NCBI GenBank assembly: GCA_964649195.1
Contig: CAZYPK010000080.1
Span: 1-22,348 of the forward strand
Origin: JTS-RE9 sp964649195
Lineage (GTDB): Bacteria > Planctomycetota > Phycisphaerae > Phycisphaerales > Phycisphaeraceae
Direction: 5' to 3'
DNA: 22,348 nt
In this document: positions 13,531 through 21,280 of the stretch, in pieces
How the letters are laid out: each line of letters starts with the position of its first letter
How positions within the stretch are numbered: position 1 is the first letter of the stretch
Notes under the pieces: model-generated
Databases searched by the model: none
What the model was told of the DNA's origin: nothing
The model's input: the letters and a program-made list of their open reading frames with translations, nothing else
Position numbers and translations under genes: made by a program

Positions 13531-14277
13531 ATGTTCTCGAAGAAGGTCTGCGAAGAACTGAAGTGGTATGTGTATCTCTATATTGACCCGCGAACCGGCC
13601 ATCCCTTCTACATCGGAAAGGGCAAAGGCAACCGTGTTTTTGCCCATCTGAAGGACCGTGGCGACTGCGAAAAGGTGAAAATTATCGAAGACCTCAGACA
13701 TCTCGGATTGCAGCCGGTTTTGGAGTTTCTCAAGTATGGATTGGAGAATGAGAAGGATGCCTTGCTCGTGGAATCGATCGCCATCGACCTTGTTGATGTG
13801 AACAAGCTCACCAATGAAGTTCGCGGACATGGCAGCCGGTCTGGGTCTCGTGGATCGGTGCTTGAGATTGCCCGCATGCTCGAATCCGATGAGGTTCGAA
13901 TTGATGAACCCTCCTTACTCATCAATGTGACCCACTATCGCTCTTCGATGAGTTCACAAGAGATCTACGATCAGACACGAAGCGCCTGGAAGGTCGGGCC
14001 AAACCGAAACAAAGTCGAGCTTGTTTTTTGCATTCATGACCGCATCATTCGTGAGGTCTATCGACCACAAACCTGGGTGCCTGGCGGCTCAACCAAGCGG
14101 GCAGCCGATCATGACGGCTCGCGGGCCATCGAAGCGGATCGATACGAGTTTGTCGGTCGTATTGCGGACGAAAGGATACGCCATAAGTATTTGGGCAAGA
14201 AAGTGCGCGCGGAGGACTTTGATCCAAAATCTCAGAACCCTGTTCGGTATGTAAATCTTGTCCAACTCGCGGAGTGA
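13531..14277 (+). CDS. GIY-YIG nuclease-domain protein with conserved C-terminal domain
   Basis: A 248-residue protein. A GIY-YIG domain covers about residues 11-100: YVY at 13-15, FYIGKGKGNR at 26-35 with the catalytic Arg35, and the metal-binding Glu81 in LLVESIAID. This form, with K-G-K-G-N-R-x-x-x-H, is the LEM-3-like/COG3680 type. The C-terminal half (about 150-248) has its own conserved look: SAWKVG, VYRPQTWVPG, RYEFVGRIADERIRHKYLGKKV, and QNPVRYVN at the end. I have seen this tail on other proteins but know no function for it. GC content is visibly lower than in neighbours (27 of 60 in the block 13681-13740 against 40 of 60 in 3781-3840), suggesting transfer. It pairs with the antitoxin-like gene 3 bases upstream. 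Nuclease activity is likely; its target is unknown. Confidence 0.82.
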   Translation: MFSKKVCEELKWYVYLYIDPRTGHPFYIGKGKGNRVFAHLKDRGDCEKVKIIEDLRHLGLQPVLEFLKYGLENEKDALLVESIAIDLVDVNKLTNEVRGHGSRSGSRGSVLEIARMLESDEVRIDEPSLLINVTHYRSSMSSQEIYDQTRSAWKVGPNRNKVELVFCIHDRIIREVYRPQTWVPGGSTKRAADHDGSRAIEADRYEFVGRIADERIRHKYLGKKVRAEDFDPKSQNPVRYVNLVQLAE

Positions 14278-14283
14278 TGTGCA

Positions 14284-16044
14284 ATGCGTCGGATCATTAT
14301 TTTTATCTGCTGTGTCTGCTTCGGAATCAGCGCGGCTGCTGCATTCGATAACACCAGTGGCAACGACGACGGCATCACCGCGCTTGTCGAGGTGCTTGGA
14401 GCTTCTGATGATGCCTCCTTTCATCTGGACATTCTCAAGGGCATCAACGACGCGCTCAAAGGCCGGCGGAAGATCGACATGCCCAAGGCCTGGCCGGAGG
14501 TTTACAGGCAACTCAAGCAGAGCAAGGATGCGCAGGTGCGCGAGCTGGCGCAGTCGCTGGCGATCGTGTTCGGTGATGCGTCGGCGTTTGACGCTCACAA
14601 GAAAACATTGATGGATGAGAAGGCCGATGGCGCGGCGCGAAGGCGTTCGCTTGAGTCGCTGCTCAATGCCAAGGCCGCGGACCTGGCGCCGCTGCTGCAC
14701 CAGCTTGTCGCCGACAAGGCGCTGCGCAGTGAGGCGATCAAGGGGCTGGCCACCTACGACGATGCGAAAACACCGGCCATCCTGATCGAACATTACAAGA
14801 CCTTTTCACTGCCGGAGAAGCAGGCGGCGATCGGCACCCTTGCCGCCCGCGCCGCTTACGCGCAGGTTTTGCTTGAAGCGATCGGGAGTCAAACCATCCC
14901 GCGCGGCGATGTGCCCGCCGATGCGGTGCGCCAGCTTCGCCTGATCAAGGATGAAAAACTTCAGACCGCCATCACCGATCTCTGGGGCAGGGTCAATGAC
15001 ACGCCTGCCGACAAGCAGAAGCGAATCGTTGAACTAACCGCGCTGCTCAACAAGCCGACGAAGTACGAACCTGATCTGGCGCGAGGCAGGGCGATCTTCG
15101 CTCAGTCGTGCCAGCAGTGTCACCTCCTCTTCGGCACCGGCGGCAAGGTCGGCCCCGACATCACCGGATCCAATCGCAACAACCTCGACTACCTCCTCCA
15201 GAACGTCGTCGATCCCAACGCGCTCATCGGCAGGGACTACCAGGCCACGGAGGTGCGCACCGAAGATGACCAGATCATCGTCGGCATCCTCGAACGCGAA
15301 GATGATTCCGCACTCACCCTCAAGACTACCGGCGGCAGCGTCGTCATTCCGAAAAATGAAATCGAGACTCGCAGGCTCAGCGACAACTCGATGATGCCCC
15401 AGGGCCTGATCGATCATTTGAAGGAAGATGAACTGCGCGATTTCGTGGCTTACATGGCCAGCCCTTCGCAGACGCCGCTGCTGGCCACCGCCAACAACGC
15501 GCCGGGTTTGTTCAACGGTCAGGACCTGTCCAACTGGGTGGGCGACGGGAAATACTGGAGGGTCGAGCAGGAAGAAATCGTCGGGAAATCCGGCGGTTTG
15601 AAGGAGTATCGCTACCTCGTGAGCCAGATGGTCGTCACCGATTTTCATCTCAAGCTCAAAGTAAAACTCATCGGCGATGCGGGCAACAGCGGCATCTTCT
15701 TTCGCGCCGCCATGAAAAGCGATCGTGAACTGGGCGGACCGCAGGCGGACATCGGTCCGGGCTGGTGGGGCAAGCTCGTCGAGTCCGGCGGTCGCGGCAC
15801 GCTCTGGGACAAATCAGGCGAAGCCCATGTGAAAAAGAACGACTGGAACAGCTATGAGATTCGCGCCATCGGCCCGCGCGTGCAGACGTGGATCAACGGT
15901 CGGCTTTGCGTCGATCTGACCGATGCGAAGCTCGCCCGGCGCGGCCACCTTGCGCTGCAACTGCACATCGGCGAGGCGATGGAGGTGCGCTTCAAGGAGG
16001 TGGAGCTTGAGGTGGCGGAGCCTGAGGCCGCTTCGCCCAGGTGA
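14284..16044 (+). CDS. Exported HEAT / cytochrome c heme-binding / DUF1080 protein
   Basis: A 586-residue protein. Its signal peptide ends about residue 20. HEAT-like helices follow at about 25-260 (ILKGINDALKGRRKIDMPKAWPEVY), then a PVC-type heme domain at about 262-400 with heme-binding Cys276, Cys279 and His280 (CQQCH) and the stretch GGKVGPDITGSNRNNLDYLL. A DUF1080/3-keto-disaccharide hydrolase-type lectin-like domain spans about 412-580 (LFNGQDLSNWV, GNSGIFFRAAM, NDWNSYEIRAIGPRVQTWING). In many planctomycetes the HEAT and heme parts directly continue the dehydrogenase encoded here at 10820. The separate signal peptide means both pieces could still meet in the periplasm. The start lies 6 bases after the GIY-YIG stop codon, with no clear ribosome binding site. 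Confidence 0.88.
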   Translation: MRRIIIFICCVCFGISAAAAFDNTSGNDDGITALVEVLGASDDASFHLDILKGINDALKGRRKIDMPKAWPEVYRQLKQSKDAQVRELAQSLAIVFGDASAFDAHKKTLMDEKADGAARRRSLESLLNAKAADLAPLLHQLVADKALRSEAIKGLATYDDAKTPAILIEHYKTFSLPEKQAAIGTLAARAAYAQVLLEAIGSQTIPRGDVPADAVRQLRLIKDEKLQTAITDLWGRVNDTPADKQKRIVELTALLNKPTKYEPDLARGRAIFAQSCQQCHLLFGTGGKVGPDITGSNRNNLDYLLQNVVDPNALIGRDYQATEVRTEDDQIIVGILEREDDSALTLKTTGGSVVIPKNEIETRRLSDNSMMPQGLIDHLKEDELRDFVAYMASPSQTPLLATANNAPGLFNGQDLSNWVGDGKYWRVEQEEIVGKSGGLKEYRYLVSQMVVTDFHLKLKVKLIGDAGNSGIFFRAAMKSDRELGGPQADIGPGWWGKLVESGGRGTLWDKSGEAHVKKNDWNSYEIRAIGPRVQTWINGRLCVDLTDAKLARRGHLALQLHIGEAMEVRFKEVELEVAEPEAASPR

Positions 16045-16946
16045 GCTATGATTCGCTCATGTTTTCACGCCTTCCACGTCTGACCCAACCGGGCCTCTTC
16101 ATCACCGCCACGGACACGGGCGTGGGCAAGACGGTGGCGACGTGCGCCATCGCGGCGGCGCTGCGCAGGCAGGGCGCGGGGCGGGTGGGGGTCTGCAAGC
16201 CGTTCGCTTCGGGATGTCGCAGGGAGCGCGAAGGGCTGGTGAGCGAGGATGCGGAGGCGCTGGCGCATTTTGCGGATTGCCGGGCGATGCTCGATGTGAT
16301 CAATCCGATTCGGTATGCCCGGCCGCTGGCGCCTGCGGTCGCGGCGGAGCTGATCGGGGAGCAGCCGGATGTCGATGAACTGGCGCGGTGTCTGTCGCTG
16401 CTGGATCGCGGGCATGAGGTGATGCTCATCGAAGGCGTGGGCGGATTGCTGGCGCCGCTGTCGCCGAAGCATCCGAAGGTGACGGTGCTCGATCTGATTC
16501 AGGCGATCGGTTATCCGGTGGTGGTCGTCACGCGGGCCGGGCTGGGCACGCTCAATCACACGGCGATGACGGTGCGGCTGCTGCGCGAGGCGGGCTGCGA
16601 TGTCGCGGGGCTGGTCGTCAACGGTTACATCCCCGACCCCGGCGATCCGATGATGGCCAATCTCAGCGCAGCCGATGTGAAACGGTTGCAGGCAGGCGCG
16701 GCACAACAGAAGGCGGAAACATCGACATTGGCGCCTCATGACGCCTTGCGCGCCGATCCGCAGGATGAGTCGATGATGACCAATCGTCGCTGGCTGCATC
16801 GCATGAACAGCGCGGACGTGCTGGCGACGCTGCCGCTGATGGAGCCGGCGCAGGTCGCGCCGCAGAAAGGCCTGATACCGGAGGCGATTCTGGAGGCGGC
16901 GGCGCTGACGCAGTGGCTGGATGTGGTGGGGGAGGCGCGGGGGTGA
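16041..16946 (+). CDS. bioD: Dethiobiotin synthase BioD
   Basis: A 301-residue enzyme that closes the ureido ring of dethiobiotin from diaminopelargonic acid, CO2 and ATP (biotin pathway, cytosol). Motifs: P-loop TATDTGVGKT with Lys30, CKPFASG with Lys53, and IEGVGGLLAPL with Glu131. VVVVTRAGLGTLNHT and GLVVNG are also typical. The GTG at 16041 overlaps the preceding stop (GTGA); the ATG at 16059 (residue 7) is an equally good start and neither has a strong ribosome binding site. It is longer than usual (about 225-240) because of a polar stretch at about 215-265 before the C-terminal helix. No other biotin genes are nearby. Confidence 0.92.
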   Translation: MSYDSLMFSRLPRLTQPGLFITATDTGVGKTVATCAIAAALRRQGAGRVGVCKPFASGCRREREGLVSEDAEALAHFADCRAMLDVINPIRYARPLAPAVAAELIGEQPDVDELARCLSLLDRGHEVMLIEGVGGLLAPLSPKHPKVTVLDLIQAIGYPVVVVTRAGLGTLNHTAMTVRLLREAGCDVAGLVVNGYIPDPGDPMMANLSAADVKRLQAGAAQQKAETSTLAPHDALRADPQDESMMTNRRWLHRMNSADVLATLPLMEPAQVAPQKGLIPEAILEAAALTQWLDVVGEARG

Positions 16947-16967
16947 ACGCACGCGCGGGACGGATCG

Positions 16968-16985
16968 CGTTCGCCAAGGCGAACG
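16968..16985. terminator. Hairpin between convergent bioD and AsmA-like genes
   Basis: CGTTCGCC (16968-16975), AA, GGCGAACG (16978-16985) form a perfect 8-bp stem in the 45-base gap between two convergent genes. No T-run follows on either strand, so it would be a weak or factor-assisted bidirectional terminator. Confidence 0.45.
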
Positions 16986-16991
16986 GCTAAA

Positions 16992-19900
16992 TCACGGCGC
17001 TTCCGTTTCGCGCACCGGCGGCAGGATGCGGCGGATTTCCCTGGGCTTGCCGATCACTTCATCCACCGCGCCGGTGATGCCCTTGAGCGACTGCACGCTT
17101 GCCTTGGGCTGGGTCAGGGTGCCGGTGACCTTGATGCTGACCAGTTCATCCTTGAGGAGTTTGAGCACATCGGTGATGGGTCCCAGCTCGATGCCGCGCG
17201 GGTTGGCGCTGGTCATGTTCAGATCGAGTCCGAGGGTGCTGTATTTCATCTTGCCGCTGCCGGAGATGGTCAGCGTCGGCGCCTCGAAGCTGATGCGGTC
17301 CAGGTGGACGACATCGCCATCGATCAGGTAGGTGGCCTGCACCTTGTCGAAGGATTTCGAGGCAGGCGCGGAGAGGTTGAGCAGTTGGAGCAGTGAGATG
17401 CCCAGTTGGGTCTTGTAGATTTCGGCGTCGCGGATGCGCAGGTCGCCCCGTCCGCGTTTGGATTGGGCGTCGTTGGCGGCGCCTTCGATGGCCAGGCTGG
17501 CCGAGAGCAGACCGGCGCGTTCGCGGTTGATCGGCTCGGTGCGAGGCGGCGTCGAATCCCTGGGCGAACCTTCCGCGGGGGCTTCGCCGATGAGTCGGAT
17601 ATCCGACGGCGGCGAGACGGCGGTTGGCTGATGGATGGGATTGTTGGGGTCGATGAATGGATCGAGTCGCACTTCCTGGAGGGCGATTTCCATTTTGTAA
17701 TGGTCGGTGTCGTTCTGGCGGAAGAGCGCGCCTTTTCCGGTCACGATGCCGCCGTATATTTCGCCCCGAAGCCGGGTGATGTCATACATGCCCGGCTTGT
17801 CGCCGCTGGTGATGCGAACGCTCAGCGGATCGATCCAGCGATCCGCCGCCCGCAGCCGAATGCGATTCAGCGACAGTTCCAGCGAAGGCATGTCGCCCGG
17901 CTTCCGTTCGGAGACGGCGATCTTCACCTCGCCGGTCATCCGGGTCAGCGGCACGCCGACGACCGCCTTGGCGTCATCGAGGTGAACGGTGGCGTCAAAG
18001 CGCATGGCGGGGCTGTCGCCGGCGGCGGGGTCGATGGCGAGCTTCGCATCGCGGATGCGGTAGCCGCCTTCCAGTTTCAGGGAGTCGATCGCGTCCGATG
18101 CGCCCTTGGGCAGAAGCGACCGGGTGACCTTGCAGTAGCTGTCGGCGGCGATGTCGAACTCCAGGGCATAGGCGGGGGCGACGCCCGTATCGATCGTGCC
18201 ATCGAGTCGGAACAGCCCCGTGCCAAAGTCGCCGCGCAGGGTGTTGAACCGCACCTGGCCGGGCGTGACCAGCACGTGGCCGGTCATCTTCTTCATGTCG
18301 ATGCGTTGCTTGTTGAGCAGGATGCTGAGCTCATCAGGCTTGAGCGCGAAGCGGTAGTGCGTTTTGCCATCCACGCGGCGAAGGTCATCGAGGGTGAAGT
18401 CGAACGTGCCCTCCGGCTGGTGATCATCGAGCAGATGGCGAATCTGTTTGACGGCGGCCTCTTCGCCGGGGATCAGATCGAGCAGCGATTCGGAGAAGGT
18501 CATCTTTTTGCCGTGGAAGGCGAGCGAGGCGGATCGGCCATCGGGTGAAGGCGTGCCGACCACGGCCAGTTCGCTTTCGCCGTGCCTGGCGTTGATGCGT
18601 TGGATATCGACGCCGCGCTTGTGGATGGTGAGGCGGGCATCCACATCGGTCAGCGGATATCGGCCGCGGTTGGGTGTGGCTTTGCCATCGTCGAGGGCGA
18701 CATCGATCTTGAAATCGATTTTCTGTTGGTCATCGTTGAAGATGTGGCCGTTGACATCGATCTTTCCTTCGATGGCCAGTTGCCCGACGATTTTGGCATC
18801 ATCGGGCGGAATCGAGGCCAGCAGGGGGCGATCGATGGGGAGGTTCGCGGCGGTGAGGCGAATGTCCGGGACGAGCGGGCCTCGGCGTTCGCGGGGCGGC
18901 CGCATGACGCCGTTGACCTCCACCTGGCCGCCGGTGAGTCCGCGTGCATGGCCGACGACGCGAACGACCTCGCCGTTGATCGCCGGGATGTTGATCTGCA
19001 ATTCCCCGCCGGTCACGGTCAGCGGATAGGGCCAGTTTTCGTAGGCGATGTTCATGCCGGGCGATTGGGCTTTGATGGTCAGTTGCTGCCCGCGCTGGCC
19101 GGGGATGGTGCGGATGTCAACCTGCGCCCTGGCCAGCCCGCCCAGATCGAAGACCGGGCGCTCGCTGAGCGATGTCAATCTCGTGATCTGCGCATCGATG
19201 CGGGCGATGCCGGCATCATCGCGCGGCGAAGCGATGGCCAGCCCCTCGCGCCGGACCTTCAGCAGATCGATCTCCACCTGCCGTTCGAGTTTTTGCCTCG
19301 ACGACTGGAGATATCCCGTTTCCTCGTCGAGCGACCGCTGAAGCTGGGCATCGCTGAGGAACATGTCGTAAATCTGCCGTTCATCCTTGGGGTCCAGGGC
19401 GGTGCGCAGGTGATGATCGATGGGAGCATCCTCGGCGGTGACCGAGACATGCACCCCGGGCCATCGTCCGCCGCCGACGACATGGCCGCTGATGGTGACG
19501 CTGGCCTGTCGTCCCCGGTCATCCCTGGGGCCGCGCCCGGTGATGGGGCCGATCTCGATGCGTTCGTTGTCGAAGGCGACTTCACCGTTGAGGTTTTGCA
19601 TCGGGTAGGCGAACAGGTTGTAGTTGACCGCGCCGTCGATGACCCTGGCCTTGCCATGCGTCAGGATTTCTCCGCTGATGCCGTCGCGTTCGACATGGAT
19701 GCTCACATCGAATCCGCCTTGCGGCGAGACGCGCTCGATGATGGACCGGACCGCGGCGGGGAAAAGATGAAGGTCATCGAGCTTCCGGGGGATCGCGCCT
19801 TGCAGCCGGGCGGTGAGCTCGAACGCGGCATCCTCCTCGAAGCCATCGACGGTGCCGTTGATCCGGTAGTCCGCTCCGTAGTTGACGCCTCGGGCGTGGC

Positions 19901-20903
19901 CGTTGAGGTCGAGGGTGAGCCTGTTGTTCTGCTCGATGATGACGCTGCCGCGTGTCTGCTCGATGAAGAGATTGGTTTCGCCCCAGGGGATGTTGACGCC
20001 TCCGTCGGCGATTTCGACCCGTGCGTTGAACTGCCGTTGCTTGTCGTAGCCGAACTGGATGACCGGGAAGTTGCCGGTGGGCTTGATGGTCTGGAAGAGC
20101 GTGCGAATCTGCCTGGGCAGCATGTCGATGCGCGGGTCATCCGGGGTGAGTGCGCCCAGTTGCATGCGGGCGGTCATGGTTTCGTGGTAGAGATCGAAGT
20201 CGCCGGAGAGAAGGAAAGGCCGTTCGTCGCGCACCTGCCGCAAGGCGAAGGAGTAGGCGCCGGTTTCCTTGGGTTGACGGGTGAGGTCGCCGTCGAGCTG
20301 CGTGGTTTGCAGGGCGCGGTATCGGCCATCGATGATTTCGCCGAAGACGACCAGGGCTTGTGAAAGGCGAATGTCAGGCAGGTCGATGGACCGGGTTTTC
20401 TCCTTTTTCTTCGGCATCGAACGAGGCTTGAGATATTGAAAGGTGAACTTGCCGTGGTCCACATCTTCGGTGGGGAAGAAGGTGGGACGAATGAGGCTGA
20501 CGCTGCGCACCTCGAGGCCGCCTGTGGCCAGGGCCCAGATGTTGTGCTCGATGAGCACCTGGTCCGCGGTGAAGAGCAGGTCGCCGCCGGTGGGGGCGGG
20601 GGAGGCGGGGAAGGCGGGGAATCCGGGGGAACCGGGGGTGTTGGGGATTCGCAGTTCGATGTCGAACAGGCGGATGACGCCGTTGAGTTCGAAGGCCGCG
20701 CCGCCGATGCGCACATCGGCGCCGGTCATGCGGGCGAGGGCGTCGCCGGCCATCTGCGCCACGCGGACCGAATCGGTCAGGCGCACGTAGGCCAGCGTGG
20801 CGATGCTGACCAGCAGAAGAAGCGCATAGAACACGACACGCAGCCTGATCCATCGGCGGCGCGGTCGAACGGTCGGGCGGGTTGTGTTCGATGGCGCGTT
20901 CAT
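16992..20903 (-). CDS. Large AsmA-like envelope protein
   Basis: About 1303 residues from the ATG at 20903, chosen because GAGGG sits 5 bases upstream; an in-frame ATG at 20966 would add 21 residues before an already complete signal anchor. A basic tail and one membrane segment (about 22-40) are followed by a very long periplasmic region of repeated short beta-strand units (for example VRIGGAAFELNGVIRLFDIELRI and ADIGIDGKLRV-style blocks), as in AsmA/TamB/YhdP proteins. The C-terminal block (QATYLIDGDVVHLDRISFEAPTLTISGSG) matches the AsmA-like C-terminal domain. Relatives form long hydrophobic grooves that carry phospholipids between inner and outer membrane; that role is inferred here. Residues 87-105 are a Gly/Pro-rich low-complexity stretch. 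A coiled-coil-like section lies near 515-570. The gene is convergent with bioD and divergent from the DUF502 gene. Confidence 0.82.
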   Translation of the reverse strand: MNAPSNTTRPTVRPRRRWIRLRVVFYALLLLVSIATLAYVRLTDSVRVAQMAGDALARMTGADVRIGGAAFELNGVIRLFDIELRIPNTPGSPGFPAFPASPAPTGGDLLFTADQVLIEHNIWALATGGLEVRSVSLIRPTFFPTEDVDHGKFTFQYLKPRSMPKKKEKTRSIDLPDIRLSQALVVFGEIIDGRYRALQTTQLDGDLTRQPKETGAYSFALRQVRDERPFLLSGDFDLYHETMTARMQLGALTPDDPRIDMLPRQIRTLFQTIKPTGNFPVIQFGYDKQRQFNARVEIADGGVNIPWGETNLFIEQTRGSVIIEQNNRLTLDLNGHARGVNYGADYRINGTVDGFEEDAAFELTARLQGAIPRKLDDLHLFPAAVRSIIERVSPQGGFDVSIHVERDGISGEILTHGKARVIDGAVNYNLFAYPMQNLNGEVAFDNERIEIGPITGRGPRDDRGRQASVTISGHVVGGGRWPGVHVSVTAEDAPIDHHLRTALDPKDERQIYDMFLSDAQLQRSLDEETGYLQSSRQKLERQVEIDLLKVRREGLAIASPRDDAGIARIDAQITRLTSLSERPVFDLGGLARAQVDIRTIPGQRGQQLTIKAQSPGMNIAYENWPYPLTVTGGELQINIPAINGEVVRVVGHARGLTGGQVEVNGVMRPPRERRGPLVPDIRLTAANLPIDRPLLASIPPDDAKIVGQLAIEGKIDVNGHIFNDDQQKIDFKIDVALDDGKATPNRGRYPLTDVDARLTIHKRGVDIQRINARHGESELAVVGTPSPDGRSASLAFHGKKMTFSESLLDLIPGEEAAVKQIRHLLDDHQPEGTFDFTLDDLRRVDGKTHYRFALKPDELSILLNKQRIDMKKMTGHVLVTPGQVRFNTLRGDFGTGLFRLDGTIDTGVAPAYALEFDIAADSYCKVTRSLLPKGASDAIDSLKLEGGYRIRDAKLAIDPAAGDSPAMRFDATVHLDDAKAVVGVPLTRMTGEVKIAVSERKPGDMPSLELSLNRIRLRAADRWIDPLSVRITSGDKPGMYDITRLRGEIYGGIVTGKGALFRQNDTDHYKMEIALQEVRLDPFIDPNNPIHQPTAVSPPSDIRLIGEAPAEGSPRDSTPPRTEPINRERAGLLSASLAIEGAANDAQSKRGRGDLRIRDAEIYKTQLGISLLQLLNLSAPASKSFDKVQATYLIDGDVVHLDRISFEAPTLTISGSGKMKYSTLGLDLNMTSANPRGIELGPITDVLKLLKDELVSIKVTGTLTQPKASVQSLKGITGAVDEVIGKPREIRRILPPVRETEAP
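20592..20644 (+). other. Seven-tract potential G-quadruplex sequence
   Basis: On the plus strand seven runs of four or five G occur within 53 bases, separated by 1-5 bases (starting GGGGGCGGGGG). This satisfies standard G-quadruplex rules several times over. It lies inside the AsmA-like gene, on the template strand, and encodes the Gly/Pro-rich stretch of residues 87-105; the mRNA itself is C-rich there. Confidence 0.7.
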
Positions 20904-21280
20904 CAACCCTCGGTCATGATGCTTCTCATCACGGGAATAGCCGGAACCCCCCGGAACAGCCGTCAATGATTGTATCGGCCATCGTTGGCGGAAGTTCGGT
21001 TGGTCTCGTGAATGCCGGGCAAGCGCATGTACCTCCGATTAAGAAAAGCCCCAAGCCCGATGGCGAGTCCGCGAGCCGTCGGGGTATTCCGGCTCGATAC
21101 CCCAAGGGTTCGGCGGACCCCGGGGGCTCACCCTTGGGCTTGAGGCTTTTCTTAAAGTGACCGTCAATAAATGCGCCGCCCCCGCTCCGCCTTCTTTCCT
21201 GTCACCACGATCGCCCGTATCCTAACGCCGTTGGATCATCCGCTCGGTGTCCGGGGGGCCATTGGCAACGGGAAACATTC
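20904..21280. other. Divergent intergenic region between AsmA-like and DUF502 genes
   Basis: A 377-base gap without a credible gene. It carries the structured inverted-repeat element at 21040-21154. On the minus strand TACAAT (20974-20969) is a possible -10 box for the AsmA-like gene, with no good -35. On the plus strand TATCCT near 21217 is a weak -10 candidate for the DUF502 gene. ACGGGA lies about 10 bases before the DUF502 ATG. Confidence 0.5.
21040..21154. repeat. Multi-stem structured element bounded by 19-base inverted repeats
   Basis: The ends 21040-21058 and 21136-21154 are inverted repeats matching at 18 of 19 positions (TAAGAAAAGCC... / ...GGCTTTTCTTA). Inside are several mutually competing stems: CCCGATGGC (21056-21064) with GCCGTCGGG (21075-21083), one G-U pair; CGAGCCG (21072-21078) with CGGCTCG (21090-21096); GGGGTAT (21081-21087) with ATACCCC (21097-21103); CCAAGGG (21102-21108) with CCCTTGG (21131-21137). 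The T-rich right end (TTTTCTTA) would also suit a terminator. It could be a small non-autonomous mobile element, a structured RNA or a terminator. Confidence 0.8.

Noticed and set aside
17406..20363. Two long plus-strand open frames (380 and 593 codons) opposite the AsmA-like gene
   Set aside because: They are antisense shadows of a gene with a clear anchor and AsmA-like repeats; the translations are low-complexity with no domain and no ribosome binding site.
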